Below are positions 1 through 6,163 of a stretch of 25,270 bases of DNA, one piece after another. The notes under the pieces are model-generated. The model saw only the letters and a list, made by a program, of their open reading frames with translations. It did no database searches and was not told where the DNA came from. Made by a program: the position numbers and the translations under genes. Positions within the stretch are counted from its first letter, which is position 1; each line of letters begins with the position of its first letter. This DNA is from Betaproteobacteria bacterium UBA2592 (GTDB taxonomy: Bacteria > Pseudomonadota > Gammaproteobacteria > Burkholderiales > Rhodocyclaceae), in NCBI GenBank assembly GCA_002340095.1, contig DDKS01000047.1:1-25270 (forward strand). Direction: 5' to 3'.

Positions 1-137
1 GCGGCGGGGGCAGCGGCAGGAGCAGCCGGGGCAGCGGCGGGAGCCGGAGCGGGGGCGGCAGCAGCGGGTTCTTCCTTCTTGCCACAAGCGGAAACGGCCA
101 GGGCGATCAGGGCGGCGACGAGGAGAGACTGTTTCAT
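1..137 (-). CDS. Small Ala/Pro-rich lipoprotein, 3' part missing
   Basis: The reading frame runs leftward off the window edge, so only the first 45 or so residues are seen. It starts with MKQSLLVAALIALAVSAC, a classic signal peptide: two polar residues, a hydrophobic stretch, then a lipobox-like VSAC with the lipidated Cys at residue 18. After the Cys come a short charged GKKEE stretch and a low-complexity Ala/Pro run. AAGGAA lies a few bases before the ATG. The protein is probably lipid-anchored in the cell envelope with an extended Ala/Pro linker. Its functional domain, if any, is outside the window. It lies downstream of the unknown gene at 274-750 on the same strand, but has its own promoter candidate in the gap. 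Confidence 0.8.
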   Translation of the reverse strand, partial: MKQSLLVAALIALAVSACGKKEEPAAAAPAPAPAAAPAAPAAAPA

Positions 138-182
138 TATGTGTTCCTTTTGTTGATGACTAACGACTAACGAAAACCCCAA

Positions 183-217
183 GACCAAATGAAATTGGTC
201 AAGTCGGAATTATAGCA
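183..217 (-). promoter_or_regulatory. Extended -10 promoter and 5' leader hairpin for the lipoprotein gene
   Basis: On the minus strand positions 217-209 read TGCTATAAT, an extended -10 element. No good -35 is seen. Just downstream, GACCAA (183-188) and TTGGTC (195-200) form a perfect 6-bp inverted repeat with a 6-nt loop. It would sit at the very 5' end of the lipoprotein mRNA and may stabilise it. Confidence 0.45.
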
Positions 218-273
218 AGAGATTCTGCTTTTTATAAGCGGTTTGTGCGATGCAATATTCCTGCCGGGAGTGC

Positions 274-750
274 TCAGAGCCCCAGGGGCGCCGGGCTGAA
301 GGGGGTGCCGCCTTCATTCCATATGTCATCAAAGCGTTGCCGATAGACAATGATTTTTTCAGGTTCAGCCAGGATCAGCTTGCCGCGCGGGTGGTCCTGG
401 TCGAAGCGGATCAGCGCATGGCGCGCATCGCTGATGACCAGGGTGTCGCGCAGGTGAGCCAGATTGTCGGGGATCTGCTGGAGATGGACCCTGTGTCCGT
501 AACGGCCGAGCAACTGGATCAGGCGGGGATGGTCCCGGTGCAGATGGTCCGTGCGTTTCAGGGCGATCCGGATGCTGGCGGCGGGATTGCCGGCGAGCAG
601 GCGCTGCAACCGTTCGATGCTGGCGAGCTGGTTGAGGCCGAGCTGGGCCAAATCGGCATCGAAGATGCACAGTTCGTGGGTCGTCAGGTCAAGGATCTGC
701 TCCGCTGCATGGCGGAACTCGCCCCAGGTGTTGTAGAGGATCGAGCTCAT
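274..750 (-). CDS. Conserved protein of unknown function (158 aa)
   Basis: The protein starts MSSILYNTWGEFRHAAEQIL and contains ELCIFDADL, SIRIALKRTDHLHRDHPR and RGKLILAEPEKIIVYRQRFDDIWNEG. The pattern of a predicted strand ending in an acidic pair, then leader-arm and C-terminal Arg/Asp-rich segments, recalls the phospholipase-D-like fold. No HxK(x)4D motif is present, so catalysis is unlikely. Similar modules occur fused to GNAT acetyltransferases (DUF7931-type); that link is from memory and tentative. No signal peptide or membrane segment is seen. The ATG at 750 was chosen because the domain begins there; the longer open frame upstream runs antisense through rlmD. It is divergent from rlmD, with about 50 bp between them. 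Confidence 0.65.
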   Translation of the reverse strand: MSSILYNTWGEFRHAAEQILDLTTHELCIFDADLAQLGLNQLASIERLQRLLAGNPAASIRIALKRTDHLHRDHPRLIQLLGRYGHRVHLQQIPDNLAHLRDTLVISDARHALIRFDQDHPRGKLILAEPEKIIVYRQRFDDIWNEGGTPFSPAPLGL

Positions 751-770
751 GCTCCTGGTTCCTGGTGCGT

Positions 771-779
771 TGCTAGAAT
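771..779 (+). promoter_or_regulatory. Extended -10 promoter candidate for rlmD
   Basis: TGCTAGAAT is an extended -10 element 22 bp before the rlmD ATG, in the short divergent gap. No recognisable -35 lies 17 bp upstream. Confidence 0.35.
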
Positions 780-801
780 ACGAGGTTTTTTGGAGAGGGC
801 C

Positions 802-2100
802 ATGCCGGTCGGATTGATTGAATCCCTGGATCATGAGGCGCGAGGCATCGCACGGCTGGATGGCAAGGCCATCTTCGTGGAGGGGGCTTTGCCGGGCGAA
901 CGGGTGGAGTATGCCAGCTATCGCCGCAAACCCAAATATGAGCAGGCCCACCTGGTACGGGTGCTCCAGGCATCGTCTGCCCGGGTGGCGCCCCGCTGTC
1001 CCCACTTCGGGGTGTGCGGGGGGTGCGCCATGCAGCATCTTGATCCTGGTGCCCAGGTCGCCGTCAAGCAGCGGGTGCTGGAGGACAGCCTCTGGCATGT
1101 CGGCAAGACGCGGCCGGAACAGATCCTGCCCCCCATCACCGGCCCGGTCTGGGGTTATCGTCACAAGGCCCGTCTCGGCGTGCGCAAGGTGCCCGGCCGG
1201 GGCGGAGTGCTGGTGGGTTTCCGGGAGCGGCGCAGCACCTATATTGCGGAAATTTCCACCTGCCCGGTCTTGCACCCGGTGGTGTCGGATCTGATCCTCC
1301 CCCTGCGCCAGTTGATCGACAGCCTTTCCATCAGCGACCGCCTGCCCCAGGTGGAAGTGGCGGTGGGAGATGCCTGCATCAGCCTGGTGCTGCGCATCCT
1401 CGCCCCTTTGACGCGGGCGGACGAGATGGCGCTGCGGGAGTTTGCCGACCGGCACGGCATCGTCTTCTATCTGCAACCCAAGGGGCCGGACACAGCCTTC
1501 CGCTTTCACCCGCTGCCAGGGCCGGAGCTCGACTACGGCTTACCGGAATTCGGGCTGCAGATGATCTTCCGGCCCACCGACTTCACCCAGGTCAACCACA
1601 GCATGAACCGGGTGCTGATCCGCCGGGCCCTGGAACTGCTCGACCCTCGTCCGGGAGAGCGGGTGGTGGACTTGTTTTGCGGTCTGGGTAACTTCACTCT
1701 GCCGATTGCCCGGTGCGGCGCGACGGTGCTCGGGGTGGAAGGCAGTCCGGCTCTCGTGGCCCGGGGGGAAGAGAGCGCCCGCCGGAACGGCCTGGCCGAC
1801 CGGGTGAGTTTCGCCGTGGCAAATTTGTTCGAATGCACGCCCGAATCCCTGGCGGCGCTGGGCCACATGGACAAGCTGCTGATCGATCCGCCCCGGGAAG
1901 GCGCACTGGAGGTGGTCCGGTCATTGCCCGGAGCGGGTGGGGTTCCCCGGCTTGTGTATGTGTCCTGTGATCCTGCCACCCTGGCTCGGGATGCTGCGAT
2001 CCTGGTGCATGTCAAAGGTTACCGGCTCAAGGCGGCGGGGATCGTGAACATGTTCCCGCATACCGCCCATGTGGAATCCATCGCCGTCTTCGAGCGCTGA
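802..2100 (+). CDS. rlmD: 23S rRNA (uracil(1939)-C(5))-methyltransferase RlmD
   Basis: This 432-aa protein uses S-adenosylmethionine to methylate C5 of U1939 in 23S rRNA. An N-terminal TRAM-like domain (about 1-58) is followed by the iron-sulfur cysteines C66, C72, C75 (PRCPHFGVCGGC) and C154 (ISTCPVLHP). The methyltransferase core has VVDLFCGLGNFTLPIA for SAM binding, LLIDPPREG, and the catalytic-loop signature YVSCDPATLARD with the nucleophilic Cys. The C-terminus DMFPHTAHVE-like segment (VNMFPHTAHVESIAVFE) is typical. The open frame continues upstream to 250, but that stretch is antisense to the gene at 274-750. The ATG at 802 has GGAGAGGG at the right distance and begins the TRAM domain. 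The promoter of the downstream tRNA overlaps its last codons. Confidence 0.97.
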   Translation: MPVGLIESLDHEARGIARLDGKAIFVEGALPGERVEYASYRRKPKYEQAHLVRVLQASSARVAPRCPHFGVCGGCAMQHLDPGAQVAVKQRVLEDSLWHVGKTRPEQILPPITGPVWGYRHKARLGVRKVPGRGGVLVGFRERRSTYIAEISTCPVLHPVVSDLILPLRQLIDSLSISDRLPQVEVAVGDACISLVLRILAPLTRADEMALREFADRHGIVFYLQPKGPDTAFRFHPLPGPELDYGLPEFGLQMIFRPTDFTQVNHSMNRVLIRRALELLDPRPGERVVDLFCGLGNFTLPIARCGATVLGVEGSPALVARGEESARRNGLADRVSFAVANLFECTPESLAALGHMDKLLIDPPREGALEVVRSLPGAGGVPRLVYVSCDPATLARDAAILVHVKGYRLKAAGIVNMFPHTAHVESIAVFER

Positions 2101-2117
2101 GGCCCTTATGTTAGAAT
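2089..2117 (+). promoter_or_regulatory. Original tRNA-Ser(UGA) promoter, now upstream of the element's tRNA
   Basis: TTCGAG (2089-2094) and TAGAAT (2112-2117) are separated by exactly 17 bp. The predicted start near 2124 lies 4 bp before the broken host tRNA 5' half. Only about 60 nt separate it from the intact element tRNA, and the element's own 20 bp before that tRNA leave no room for a complete promoter. Readthrough from this host promoter is therefore the simplest source of the replacement tRNA. Confidence 0.6.
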
Positions 2118-2127
2118 CCGCGCCTCC

Positions 2128-2166
2128 GGAGGCTTGGGTGAGTGGTTTAAACCAGCAGTCTTGAAA
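2128..2166 (+). pseudogene. 5' half of host tRNA-Ser(UGA), cut in the anticodon loop
   Basis: Parts in order: acceptor strand GGAGGCT (2128-2134), TG, D-arm GGTGAGTGGTTTAAACC (2137-2153) with GGT/ACC stem, A, anticodon 5' stem GCAGT (2155-2159), loop CTTGAAA (2160-2166) with anticodon TGA. After the loop the sequence stops matching any tRNA. Its partner is at 10134-10189: GCAGT pairs with ACTGC (10141-10145) and GGAGGCT with AGCCTCC (10179-10185), both perfectly. Neither strand would pair this well with the intact tRNA at 2187-2274. It should still be transcribed, as a leader of the replacement tRNA. Confidence 0.93.
2160..2166. other. Left attachment core (attL)
   Basis: CTTGAAA is shared with 10134-10140. 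The joined element ends would give an attP of CCTAC, 6 bp, CTTGAAA, 6 bp, GTAGG (CCTAC from 10123-10127, GTAGG from 2173-2177). The empty site would be GCAGT-CTTGAAA-ACTGC, the tRNA anticodon stem-loop. Confidence 0.85.
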
Positions 2167-2186
2167 TTTGTTGTAGGTAGTACGTA

Positions 2187-2274
2187 GGAGGTGTGGCAGA
2201 GTGGTCGATTGCACTGGTCTTGAAAACCAGCAAGGGGCAACCCTTCGTGAGTTCGAATCTCACCGCCTCCGCCA
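2187..2274 (+). tRNA. tRNA-Ser(UGA), complete copy carried by the element
   Basis: This is an 88-nt class II tRNA. Acceptor GGAGGTG pairs with CGCCTCC, with one T-G wobble. The D-stem is GCA/TGC, and the anticodon arm CTGGT-CTTGAAA-ACCAG reads TGA. The long variable arm is AAGGG-GCAA-CCCTT, the T-arm GTGAG-TTCGAAT-CTCAC, and G73 and an encoded CCA are present. By hand count about 68 of 88 positions match the rejoined host tRNA. The differences sit mostly in stems and keep pairing, so both are functional designs. It lies 20 bp inside the element's left core and presumably decodes UCA in place of the disrupted gene. Confidence 0.97.
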
Positions 2275-2710
2275 ATAAAAACAAGCACTTAGCGCAGTTC
2301 TGCGGGGTGCAAAGTAAGTGAAGAAAAGCCCTGCAACTGACCACATGCAAGGGGCGAATTCAGCGCCAATCAGCGCAGGGAACAAAACCGAGCGGTAAGC
2401 AGATAGTAAGCAGCGCCGCGAAGCGGTAAGCGCCTCGGTAAGCACGGCCCATCCCTACCGCAACACCAGCACCGGCCAGCGTTACAGCCCGCGACAGCGC
2501 AGGCACACAGCGCCGCTACAGGCCGCGCAACCCTCGCGCCAATACCCATGCGGCACCCGTACCCCGATCAGCGCCTGTGCCGCCTGCTACGCCGCCTGCA
2601 ATCGACAGTTCGTATAGGCGACGTTCGACCAATCCTCAATACACTTGCCTTGATGATGTTCAAAGCGGCACACGCCGGCGTTTAGCCCGATTGCTGCCGA
2701 TGATTTGTCA
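2275..2710. other. Non-coding left end of element with CAGCGC repeats
   Basis: No convincing gene is seen here; open frames on either strand have low-complexity translations and no ribosome binding sites. CAGCGC occurs six times in the same orientation at 2361, 2371, 2411, 2495, 2508 and 2569. GGTAAGC-type repeats are listed separately. A small hairpin CGCAG-TT-CTGCG lies at 2294-2305. The stretch probably holds integrase or replication binding sites. Confidence 0.45.
2392..2443 (+). repeat. GGTAAGC repeat cluster, left copy (possible integrase arm sites)
   Basis: GGTAAGC occurs at 2394-2400, 2425-2431 and 2437-2443, and AGTAAGC at 2405-2411. The first pair, 11 bp apart and inside the 22-mer 2392-2413, matches the 22-mer 9993-10014 at the other end of the element at 20 of 22 positions in the same orientation. 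Paired direct repeats near both ends fit arm-type binding sites of a DUF4102-type tyrosine integrase. Confidence 0.5.
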
Positions 2711-2754
2711 GCCCAAAAACAAACCCGCCGAAGTCATGCGACTTGGGCGGGTTT
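2711..2754 (-). terminator. Rho-independent terminator of the leftward five-gene unit
   Basis: AAACCCGCC (2721-2729) pairs with GGCGGGTTT (2746-2754). Inside it AAGTC (2731-2735) pairs with GACTT (2740-2744) around ATGC. Read leftward, the stem is followed by a TTTGTTTTTGGG tract. It lies about 110 bp past the stop of the last leftward gene. Confidence 0.85.
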
Positions 2755-2862
2755 GGCTGCATCAGGCTTCTGAGGAATCGCCCTGCAAGCTGCGGAGGTT
2801 AGATTATCGAGGAACTCACCGCTATGCCTCGGCCTCACTGTCTGACAGTGGTTGGTTAGGGA

Positions 2863-3081
2863 CTACCAGTTCTCGCGGCGCGTGCCGTCTTTGCATGGGC
2901 CACACAGGCGGACGCCTGCCACGTCGCGGCTAAAGAACTTGTGGCCGCAGCAGGTACAGGGACGCCAGCCGACATAGCGAATGACGCGGGGCGGGTCGTA
3001 GTTCGGGTCAAGTACCGGCTCCCGCCTGTCGTCGCGCTGCGGCCAATAGACCGGCTCAACAATGTCGCGCCCTTCGTCCAT
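2863..3081 (-). CDS. Small zinc-ribbon protein (72 aa)
   Basis: The C-terminal half has two Cys pairs in the pattern CTCCGHKFFSRD...RLCGPCKDG, so roughly CxxC-x(n)-CxxC, a zinc ribbon typical of small phage and plasmid proteins. The N-terminal half is acidic and proline-rich (DEGRDIVEPVYWPQRDD, LDPNYDPP). It is the last gene of the leftward unit; its ATG overlaps the upstream stop as TAATG, so translation is probably coupled. DNA or RNA binding is likely for the fold, but no specific role can be assigned. Confidence 0.75.
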   Translation of the reverse strand: MDEGRDIVEPVYWPQRDDRREPVLDPNYDPPRVIRYVGWRPCTCCGHKFFSRDVAGVRLCGPCKDGTRRENW

Positions 3082-3584
3082 TACAGCCCCTCGCGGCGGG
3101 CAATCTCGGCATTGATTTGTTCCAGCGTAGGCACCGTGACATAGACCGTCTGCGGCTGGTGCAGGCCGTACAGTTCAGCCAACGCACCGAGCGCGGCAAT
3201 GCGCTCCATTGCGTTGTCATTGCGCTCCGGGCAGGCAAGCTGCCAAAGCGTCCAGATAATCCATTGCTTCATGTGCGCGGCGACCTGTTCTCGCGTCGGC
3301 TCAATGCCTGCATAAACGTGGGCTTGCCTGTACGGGTTGCCGCGAACGAAATGGGGGTTCTTCCATGACGGATCGCGCTGCTGCGCTTCGGCAAGGGTGC
3401 GGCGCATGTTCTGCACCGTAGCCAAGACCCGCTCCCATGTCGTGCCGGGAAACTCGCCGTCCTTGGCAACCACATGCCTGTCGGCACCCTCGAACCAGAT
3501 GATGAACCGCTTGGCTGGTTCCGTCGCCTCGGTGTCGTAATGGACGACGATGTTCTGCGTGTCGTCGGTATGGCTGGTAATCAT
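3081..3584 (-). CDS. Unknown element protein (167 aa)
   Basis: I do not recognise a family. The N-terminus MITSHTDDTQNIVVHYDTEA and the stretch AKRFIIWFEGADRHVVAKDGEFPGTTWERVLATVQNMRRTLAEAQ suggest a compact alpha/beta fold followed by helices. WKNPHFVRGNPYRQAHVYAGI and a Trp-rich helix (MKQWIIWTLWQLA) follow, and the end TVPTLEQINAEIARREG is helical. There is no signal peptide. It overlaps the upstream terminase-like gene by 4 bp (ATGA) and the downstream zinc-ribbon gene by one base, so it is a translationally coupled member of the unit. It may work with the terminase-like protein, but that rests on position only. Confidence 0.75.
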   Translation of the reverse strand: MITSHTDDTQNIVVHYDTEATEPAKRFIIWFEGADRHVVAKDGEFPGTTWERVLATVQNMRRTLAEAQQRDPSWKNPHFVRGNPYRQAHVYAGIEPTREQVAAHMKQWIIWTLWQLACPERNDNAMERIAALGALAELYGLHQPQTVYVTVPTLEQINAEIARREGL

Positions 3585-4189
3585 TGCTCGTTCTCCTTTG
3601 GTGCGGGTAATGCTGGCCGTGTCACTTTCTCTAGCAGCGCGTGGTATTGCTTCAGTTCTTCCAGACTTAACCCACTCAAATCCTCCGTGTCAGTGTCAGT
3701 GACGGTCAGTTGCGCTTGCGTGCGTACCGGTGCATCGAGGCCGAGTAGCTTTGCCCGACGTTCGAGCAGGCGCACAGCGCACGCAATGCCCGCCAGTACA
3801 GGTTGGCGGTCTTGCGCGATGCAGGTAAGGGGTTGGCCGGTGCCGGGGTCTTTGACGGTCTGCCCGTTGCCGTCGATAACGGGAATCTGAACGACTCGAC
3901 CGTTATGCAGTACCGGGGTGAATGCGCGAACCGAATTCATCGCCTCCGCGTACAGCGAATCGAGGCGGGCCAGTTCAAGGTTCAGAAGTTCTTCCGCTGG
4001 TTCCTTCGTCATGGAGCGAAGGGCGCGGGTGATAATGTCATGCACGCTGTCGGCGCGGATACCGAGGCGGTCGCCGATCTGCGAGAGCGTCAAGCCGTCG
4101 AGTCTCAGCCGTAATACTTCGGCGCGTCGTTCGGCCTGCTTAATGCTGGTGGCGCTGGTTGCTGCCTTCGGCCCTCGTCCTGTTTTCAT
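3581..4189 (-). CDS. HTH protein resembling phage terminase small subunits (202 aa)
   Basis: Basic N-terminus MKTGRGPKAA, then a helix-turn-helix (about 21-60: EVLRLRLDGLTLSQIGDRLG followed by a recognition helix with DSVHDIITRAL). Next come a long helix (EELLNLELARLDSLYAEAM), a beta-rich insert (90-125), and VRLLERRAKLLGLDAP (139-154). The C-terminus has LSLEELKQYHALLEKV. The LLERRAKLLGLDAP block and the final LSxEEL helix are features I associate with phage small-terminase-like proteins. If so, it would bind a pac or cos site and direct packaging. No large terminase gene is present, which fits a satellite using a helper phage. The ATG at 4189 has GAGAGGAC; the frame opens further upstream without a better site. 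The alternative is a plain transcription regulator. Confidence 0.7.
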   Translation of the reverse strand: MKTGRGPKAATSATSIKQAERRAEVLRLRLDGLTLSQIGDRLGIRADSVHDIITRALRSMTKEPAEELLNLELARLDSLYAEAMNSVRAFTPVLHNGRVVQIPVIDGNGQTVKDPGTGQPLTCIAQDRQPVLAGIACAVRLLERRAKLLGLDAPVRTQAQLTVTDTDTEDLSGLSLEELKQYHALLEKVTRPALPAPKENEQ

Positions 4190-4194
4190 GCTGT

Positions 4195-4216
4195 CCTCTC
4201 GGTGTTGAATGAGAGG
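4195..4216 (-). promoter_or_regulatory. Hairpin covering the ribosome binding site of the terminase-like gene
   Basis: CCTCTC (4195-4200) and GAGAGG (4211-4216) are perfect inverted hexamers with a 10-nt loop. On the leftward mRNA one arm is GAGAGG, the Shine-Dalgarno sequence for the start at 4189, so pairing would hide it. It could limit translation, though a 6-bp stem is modest. Confidence 0.35.
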
Positions 4217-4264
4217 CACTGGATGCGGTCATTGACCACATGGTTACGCCTGCTGATGCTGGTC

Positions 4265-4816
4265 TTACTGGAAAACGCTGATGCGGCTCATTTCCTTGGC
4301 AATGTTGCTGGCGCGGATCTTCGACATGCCAAGCGACTCCGACAGGCGGGAAACTCGGCGGTCGTTCTCCTGCGTGGCAAAGCCTTCCGGCGCTGCGCCA
4401 GCCTGTTGCGCGAAGTATCGCGCTTCACGCCAATCAGCAAAGTCGCTTTCCAGTTCATCGACCGCCTTTGCCAGTGCAGCGGCCAGCGGTTCCATGTCAG
4501 CGAGGCGCTTGCCAGCGCGGGCAAGGATGCTGTCGGCGGTCTGTTTCAGCTTGGCAGCACGGGCGGCGCGTTCGACTTGTTCCGCATCGCCAATCTCAGC
4601 CGCCAGCGCATTGCGGCGCAGTTCAAGGCGCTGCACCAGCCGCGAAGCCTTCTCGATAGCGATTTCCAGCTTGTCGGCCTTGGCATCGTCACCAGCGGCA
4701 GCGGCTTCCGTCCATTGGGCATGAAGCAGCGCGTGTTCGCCGGTCGCCTCGGTGTGCTTCTGGATAACCTCGGCCAGCGTCTCGTGCAGCTTGTTCAGTT
4801 GTTCAGGGGTGCTCAT
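4265..4816 (-). CDS. Coiled-coil element protein (183 aa)
   Basis: The start at 4816 (MSTPEQLNKLHETLAEVIQK) has AAGGAG seven or so bases upstream. Most of the sequence is Ala, Glu, Lys and Leu rich heptad-like helix: HTEATGEHALLHAQWTEAAA, then ADKLEIAIEKASRLVQRLEL, then AERAARAAKLKQTADSIL-like segments. This suggests a long coiled coil (about 5-140). The C-terminus (RVSRLSESLGMSKIRASNIAKEMSRI) may be a small helix-turn-helix or capping bundle. Proteins with this look appear in satellites and plasmids as scaffold-like or DNA-binding helpers; I cannot assign one. It is 31 bp downstream of the ribbon-helix-helix-like gene and 75 bp upstream of the terminase-like gene. Confidence 0.72.
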   Translation of the reverse strand: MSTPEQLNKLHETLAEVIQKHTEATGEHALLHAQWTEAAAAGDDAKADKLEIAIEKASRLVQRLELRRNALAAEIGDAEQVERAARAAKLKQTADSILARAGKRLADMEPLAAALAKAVDELESDFADWREARYFAQQAGAAPEGFATQENDRRVSRLSESLGMSKIRASNIAKEMSRISVFQ

Positions 4817-4847
4817 TTGGATTGCTCCTTGTGGTTGGTGAAGGGGA

Positions 4848-5252
4848 TTACTTCTGCCGATGCTGGTTGTTGGCATCCAGCATGGCGTTGAGGGCTGCTT
4901 TGCAGCGCACGCCAGCGGGACCGCCGTTCGCTTGCTCTTCGCGGGCGTCCAGATGGTCGTTGATGAGCTTGGTTTTGAACTGCTCAAGCTCGGCGGTTTC
5001 GCTGGCCGTCAGTCCTGCCGGTTTCTGCTTGGATTGGTCTTCACGATACTGATTGGTCTTCACGGTTGATGCTCCTTGGTTGAGAAGGTGGGTTAATGCG
5101 TCTTGGCGGGTACATCCCGCCCCAAGACTCTGTCTGACCTGCTCCACGGCTTGGAGAAGGTCTTTGTTCAGGGTGAATTCGACGCGAGCACCGCCCTCGT
5201 CTTTCAGTCGGTCGCGGAATGCCTGCTGGTTCCTTGCGTTGTCGGTTGGCAA
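4848..5252 (-). CDS. Ribbon-helix-helix-like DNA-binding protein (134 aa), first gene of the leftward unit
   Basis: Residues 23-60 read ARVEFTLNKDLLQAVEQVRQ, then SLGAGCTRQDALTHLLNQG: a short strand followed by two helices with a turn, matching the ribbon-helix-helix layout. The second half is charged helix (TASETAELEQFKTKLINDHL). The only reasonable start is TTG at 5252 (MPTDNARNQQ), with AGAGG six bases upstream; no in-frame ATG lies near. A TTG start may keep expression low. Three inverted repeats lie 50-110 bp upstream, so it may repress its own operon. A nicking-accessory or partition role is an alternative. Confidence 0.65.
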   Translation of the reverse strand: MPTDNARNQQAFRDRLKDEGGARVEFTLNKDLLQAVEQVRQSLGAGCTRQDALTHLLNQGASTVKTNQYREDQSKQKPAGLTASETAELEQFKTKLINDHLDAREEQANGGPAGVRCKAALNAMLDANNQHRQK

Positions 5253-5303
5253 AGCGGGCCTCTTCTCGGCTGGTGTGTTGTGATGAAGGCAGCATATGGC
5301 AAA

Positions 5304-5361
5304 TTACCGGTAAGCACTGCATCTAGTGCTTTATTTCATCAAAGTCACTACAGGTAGTGTT
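5304..5361. promoter_or_regulatory. Operator-like array of inverted repeats upstream of the leftward unit
   Basis: TTACCGGTAA (5304-5313) is a perfect palindrome. AGCACT-gcatct-AGTGCT occupies 5313-5330 and CACTAC-ag-GTAGTG 5346-5359. The four half-sites (5313-5320, complement of 5323-5330, 5344-5351, complement of 5354-5361) share a CACT core: AGCACTGC, AGCACTAG, GTCACTAC, AACACTAC. Repeated short half-sites suit a ribbon-helix-helix regulator, and the gene directly downstream encodes one. Confidence 0.5.
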
Positions 5362-5577
5362 CTGCATCGTCTTTTTGACGTGCTTGAACAGGTGCCGATT
5401 TCTGCGGGTTGCGTGCAATAGGCTTACGCGCTGCCGCAGCTCGGTGAAGAAGTGGAACAGTTCCAATCGCTTACGGGCGCTGTCCGTCAAATACTGTATT
5501 TGCCGTTCCTTGGCTGCATGACAAATCGGTTGCCGGTTCTCGGAGACGCATCCTGTAATTGCTGCGTCATCAATCAA
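5323..5577 (-). CDS. Possible small helical protein, start unclear (up to 84 aa)
   Basis: The last 60 or so residues look protein-like: KERQIQYLTDSARKRLELFH, then FFTELRQRVSLLHATRRNRH, then LFKHVKKTMQ and an acidic tail. They predict two amphipathic basic helices. The only start I can offer is TTG at 5577, whose upstream sequence is the complement of the ribosome binding site of the rightward gene, and no leftward ribosome binding site is seen. Its end overlaps the operator-like repeats. It could be a real small gene upstream of the leftward unit, a decayed one, or chance. Confidence 0.25.
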   Translation of the reverse strand: MIDDAAITGCVSENRQPICHAAKERQIQYLTDSARKRLELFHFFTELRQRVSLLHATRRNRHLFKHVKKTMQNTTCSDFDEIKH

Positions 5578-5589
5578 CAGGAGAACGAC

Positions 5590-5991
5590 ATGAAGCAATC
5601 GACCGAGACTTACACCCGCCGCGAGAACGCCCGCCGCGCTGGTGTCGCTGCCGGTATCCCGAGCGAACGAGTTGCCATCACGGTTCATAAGAATGGGGAC
5701 GAGGTGCGGTTCGGCTGGAAGGAGAGCGCGACACCTGTGAAGCCGGAGAAGGTGACCACATCCAGCAAGCCGCCCAAGGCCGAGCAGGAGGAACGTAACG
5801 GGGTGAAGCGTCCGAAGGCTGGCGGGGTCTGCGCTGACGTTTGGGCATGGCTGGATGCCCACCCCGACGCTACGCTCAAGGACGCAAAAGCCCAAGGCGA
5901 GAAGCGCGGCTGGAACCCGAACAATGTCAGTTGTGAGTTCTATGCCCGCCGCAAGTTCTACGGCATCAGCAGGCAGACCGAAACGAAGTGA
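5590..5991 (+). CDS. Unknown basic element protein (133 aa)
   Basis: ATG at 5590 with CAGGAGA upstream. The N-terminus is basic and helical (MKQSTETYTRRENARRAGVA), followed by a strand-rich part (VAITVHKNGDEVRFGWKE). A lysine/proline linker (about 50-78) leads to a C-terminal domain VCADVWAWLDAHPDATLKDA...GWNPNNVSCEFYARRKFYGI. The last part, with its Trp pair and SCEFYARRKFYG, looks like a small winged or HTH-like DNA-binding module, but I do not recognise the family. It is the only gene of the element read rightward, divergent from the leftward unit, and ends 24 bp before a strong terminator. Confidence 0.75.
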   Translation: MKQSTETYTRRENARRAGVAAGIPSERVAITVHKNGDEVRFGWKESATPVKPEKVTTSSKPPKAEQEERNGVKRPKAGGVCADVWAWLDAHPDATLKDAKAQGEKRGWNPNNVSCEFYARRKFYGISRQTETK

Positions 5992-6015
5992 CGTACATGA
6001 CAAGTCAATACCGCG

Positions 6016-6038
6016 CCCCGCCTCGTGCGGGGTTTTTT
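6016..6038 (+). terminator. Rho-independent terminator of the rightward gene
   Basis: CCCCGC (6016-6021), loop CTCGT, GCGGGG (6027-6032), then six T residues (6033-6038). Confidence 0.92.
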
Positions 6039-6163
6039 GTGACCTGCTGGCGCTGGCCGGTACAGGGCGCCACCCTTGCATTGACCACACCATGAGCGCG
6101 GCCTGTGCGTCGATTGCGTGTTGGCTCCCTATGGTTTGCAGGCCGACCGCTGACCCCTTGCAA

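Noticed and set aside
250..801. Rightward N-terminal extension of rlmD
   Set aside because: RlmD begins with the TRAM domain at 802 with a good ribosome binding site; the extension is antisense to the gene at 274-750.
2577..2933. Rightward open frame of 118 codons
   Set aside because: The translation has no domain-like character, it runs through the leftward terminator hairpin and overlaps the zinc-ribbon gene.
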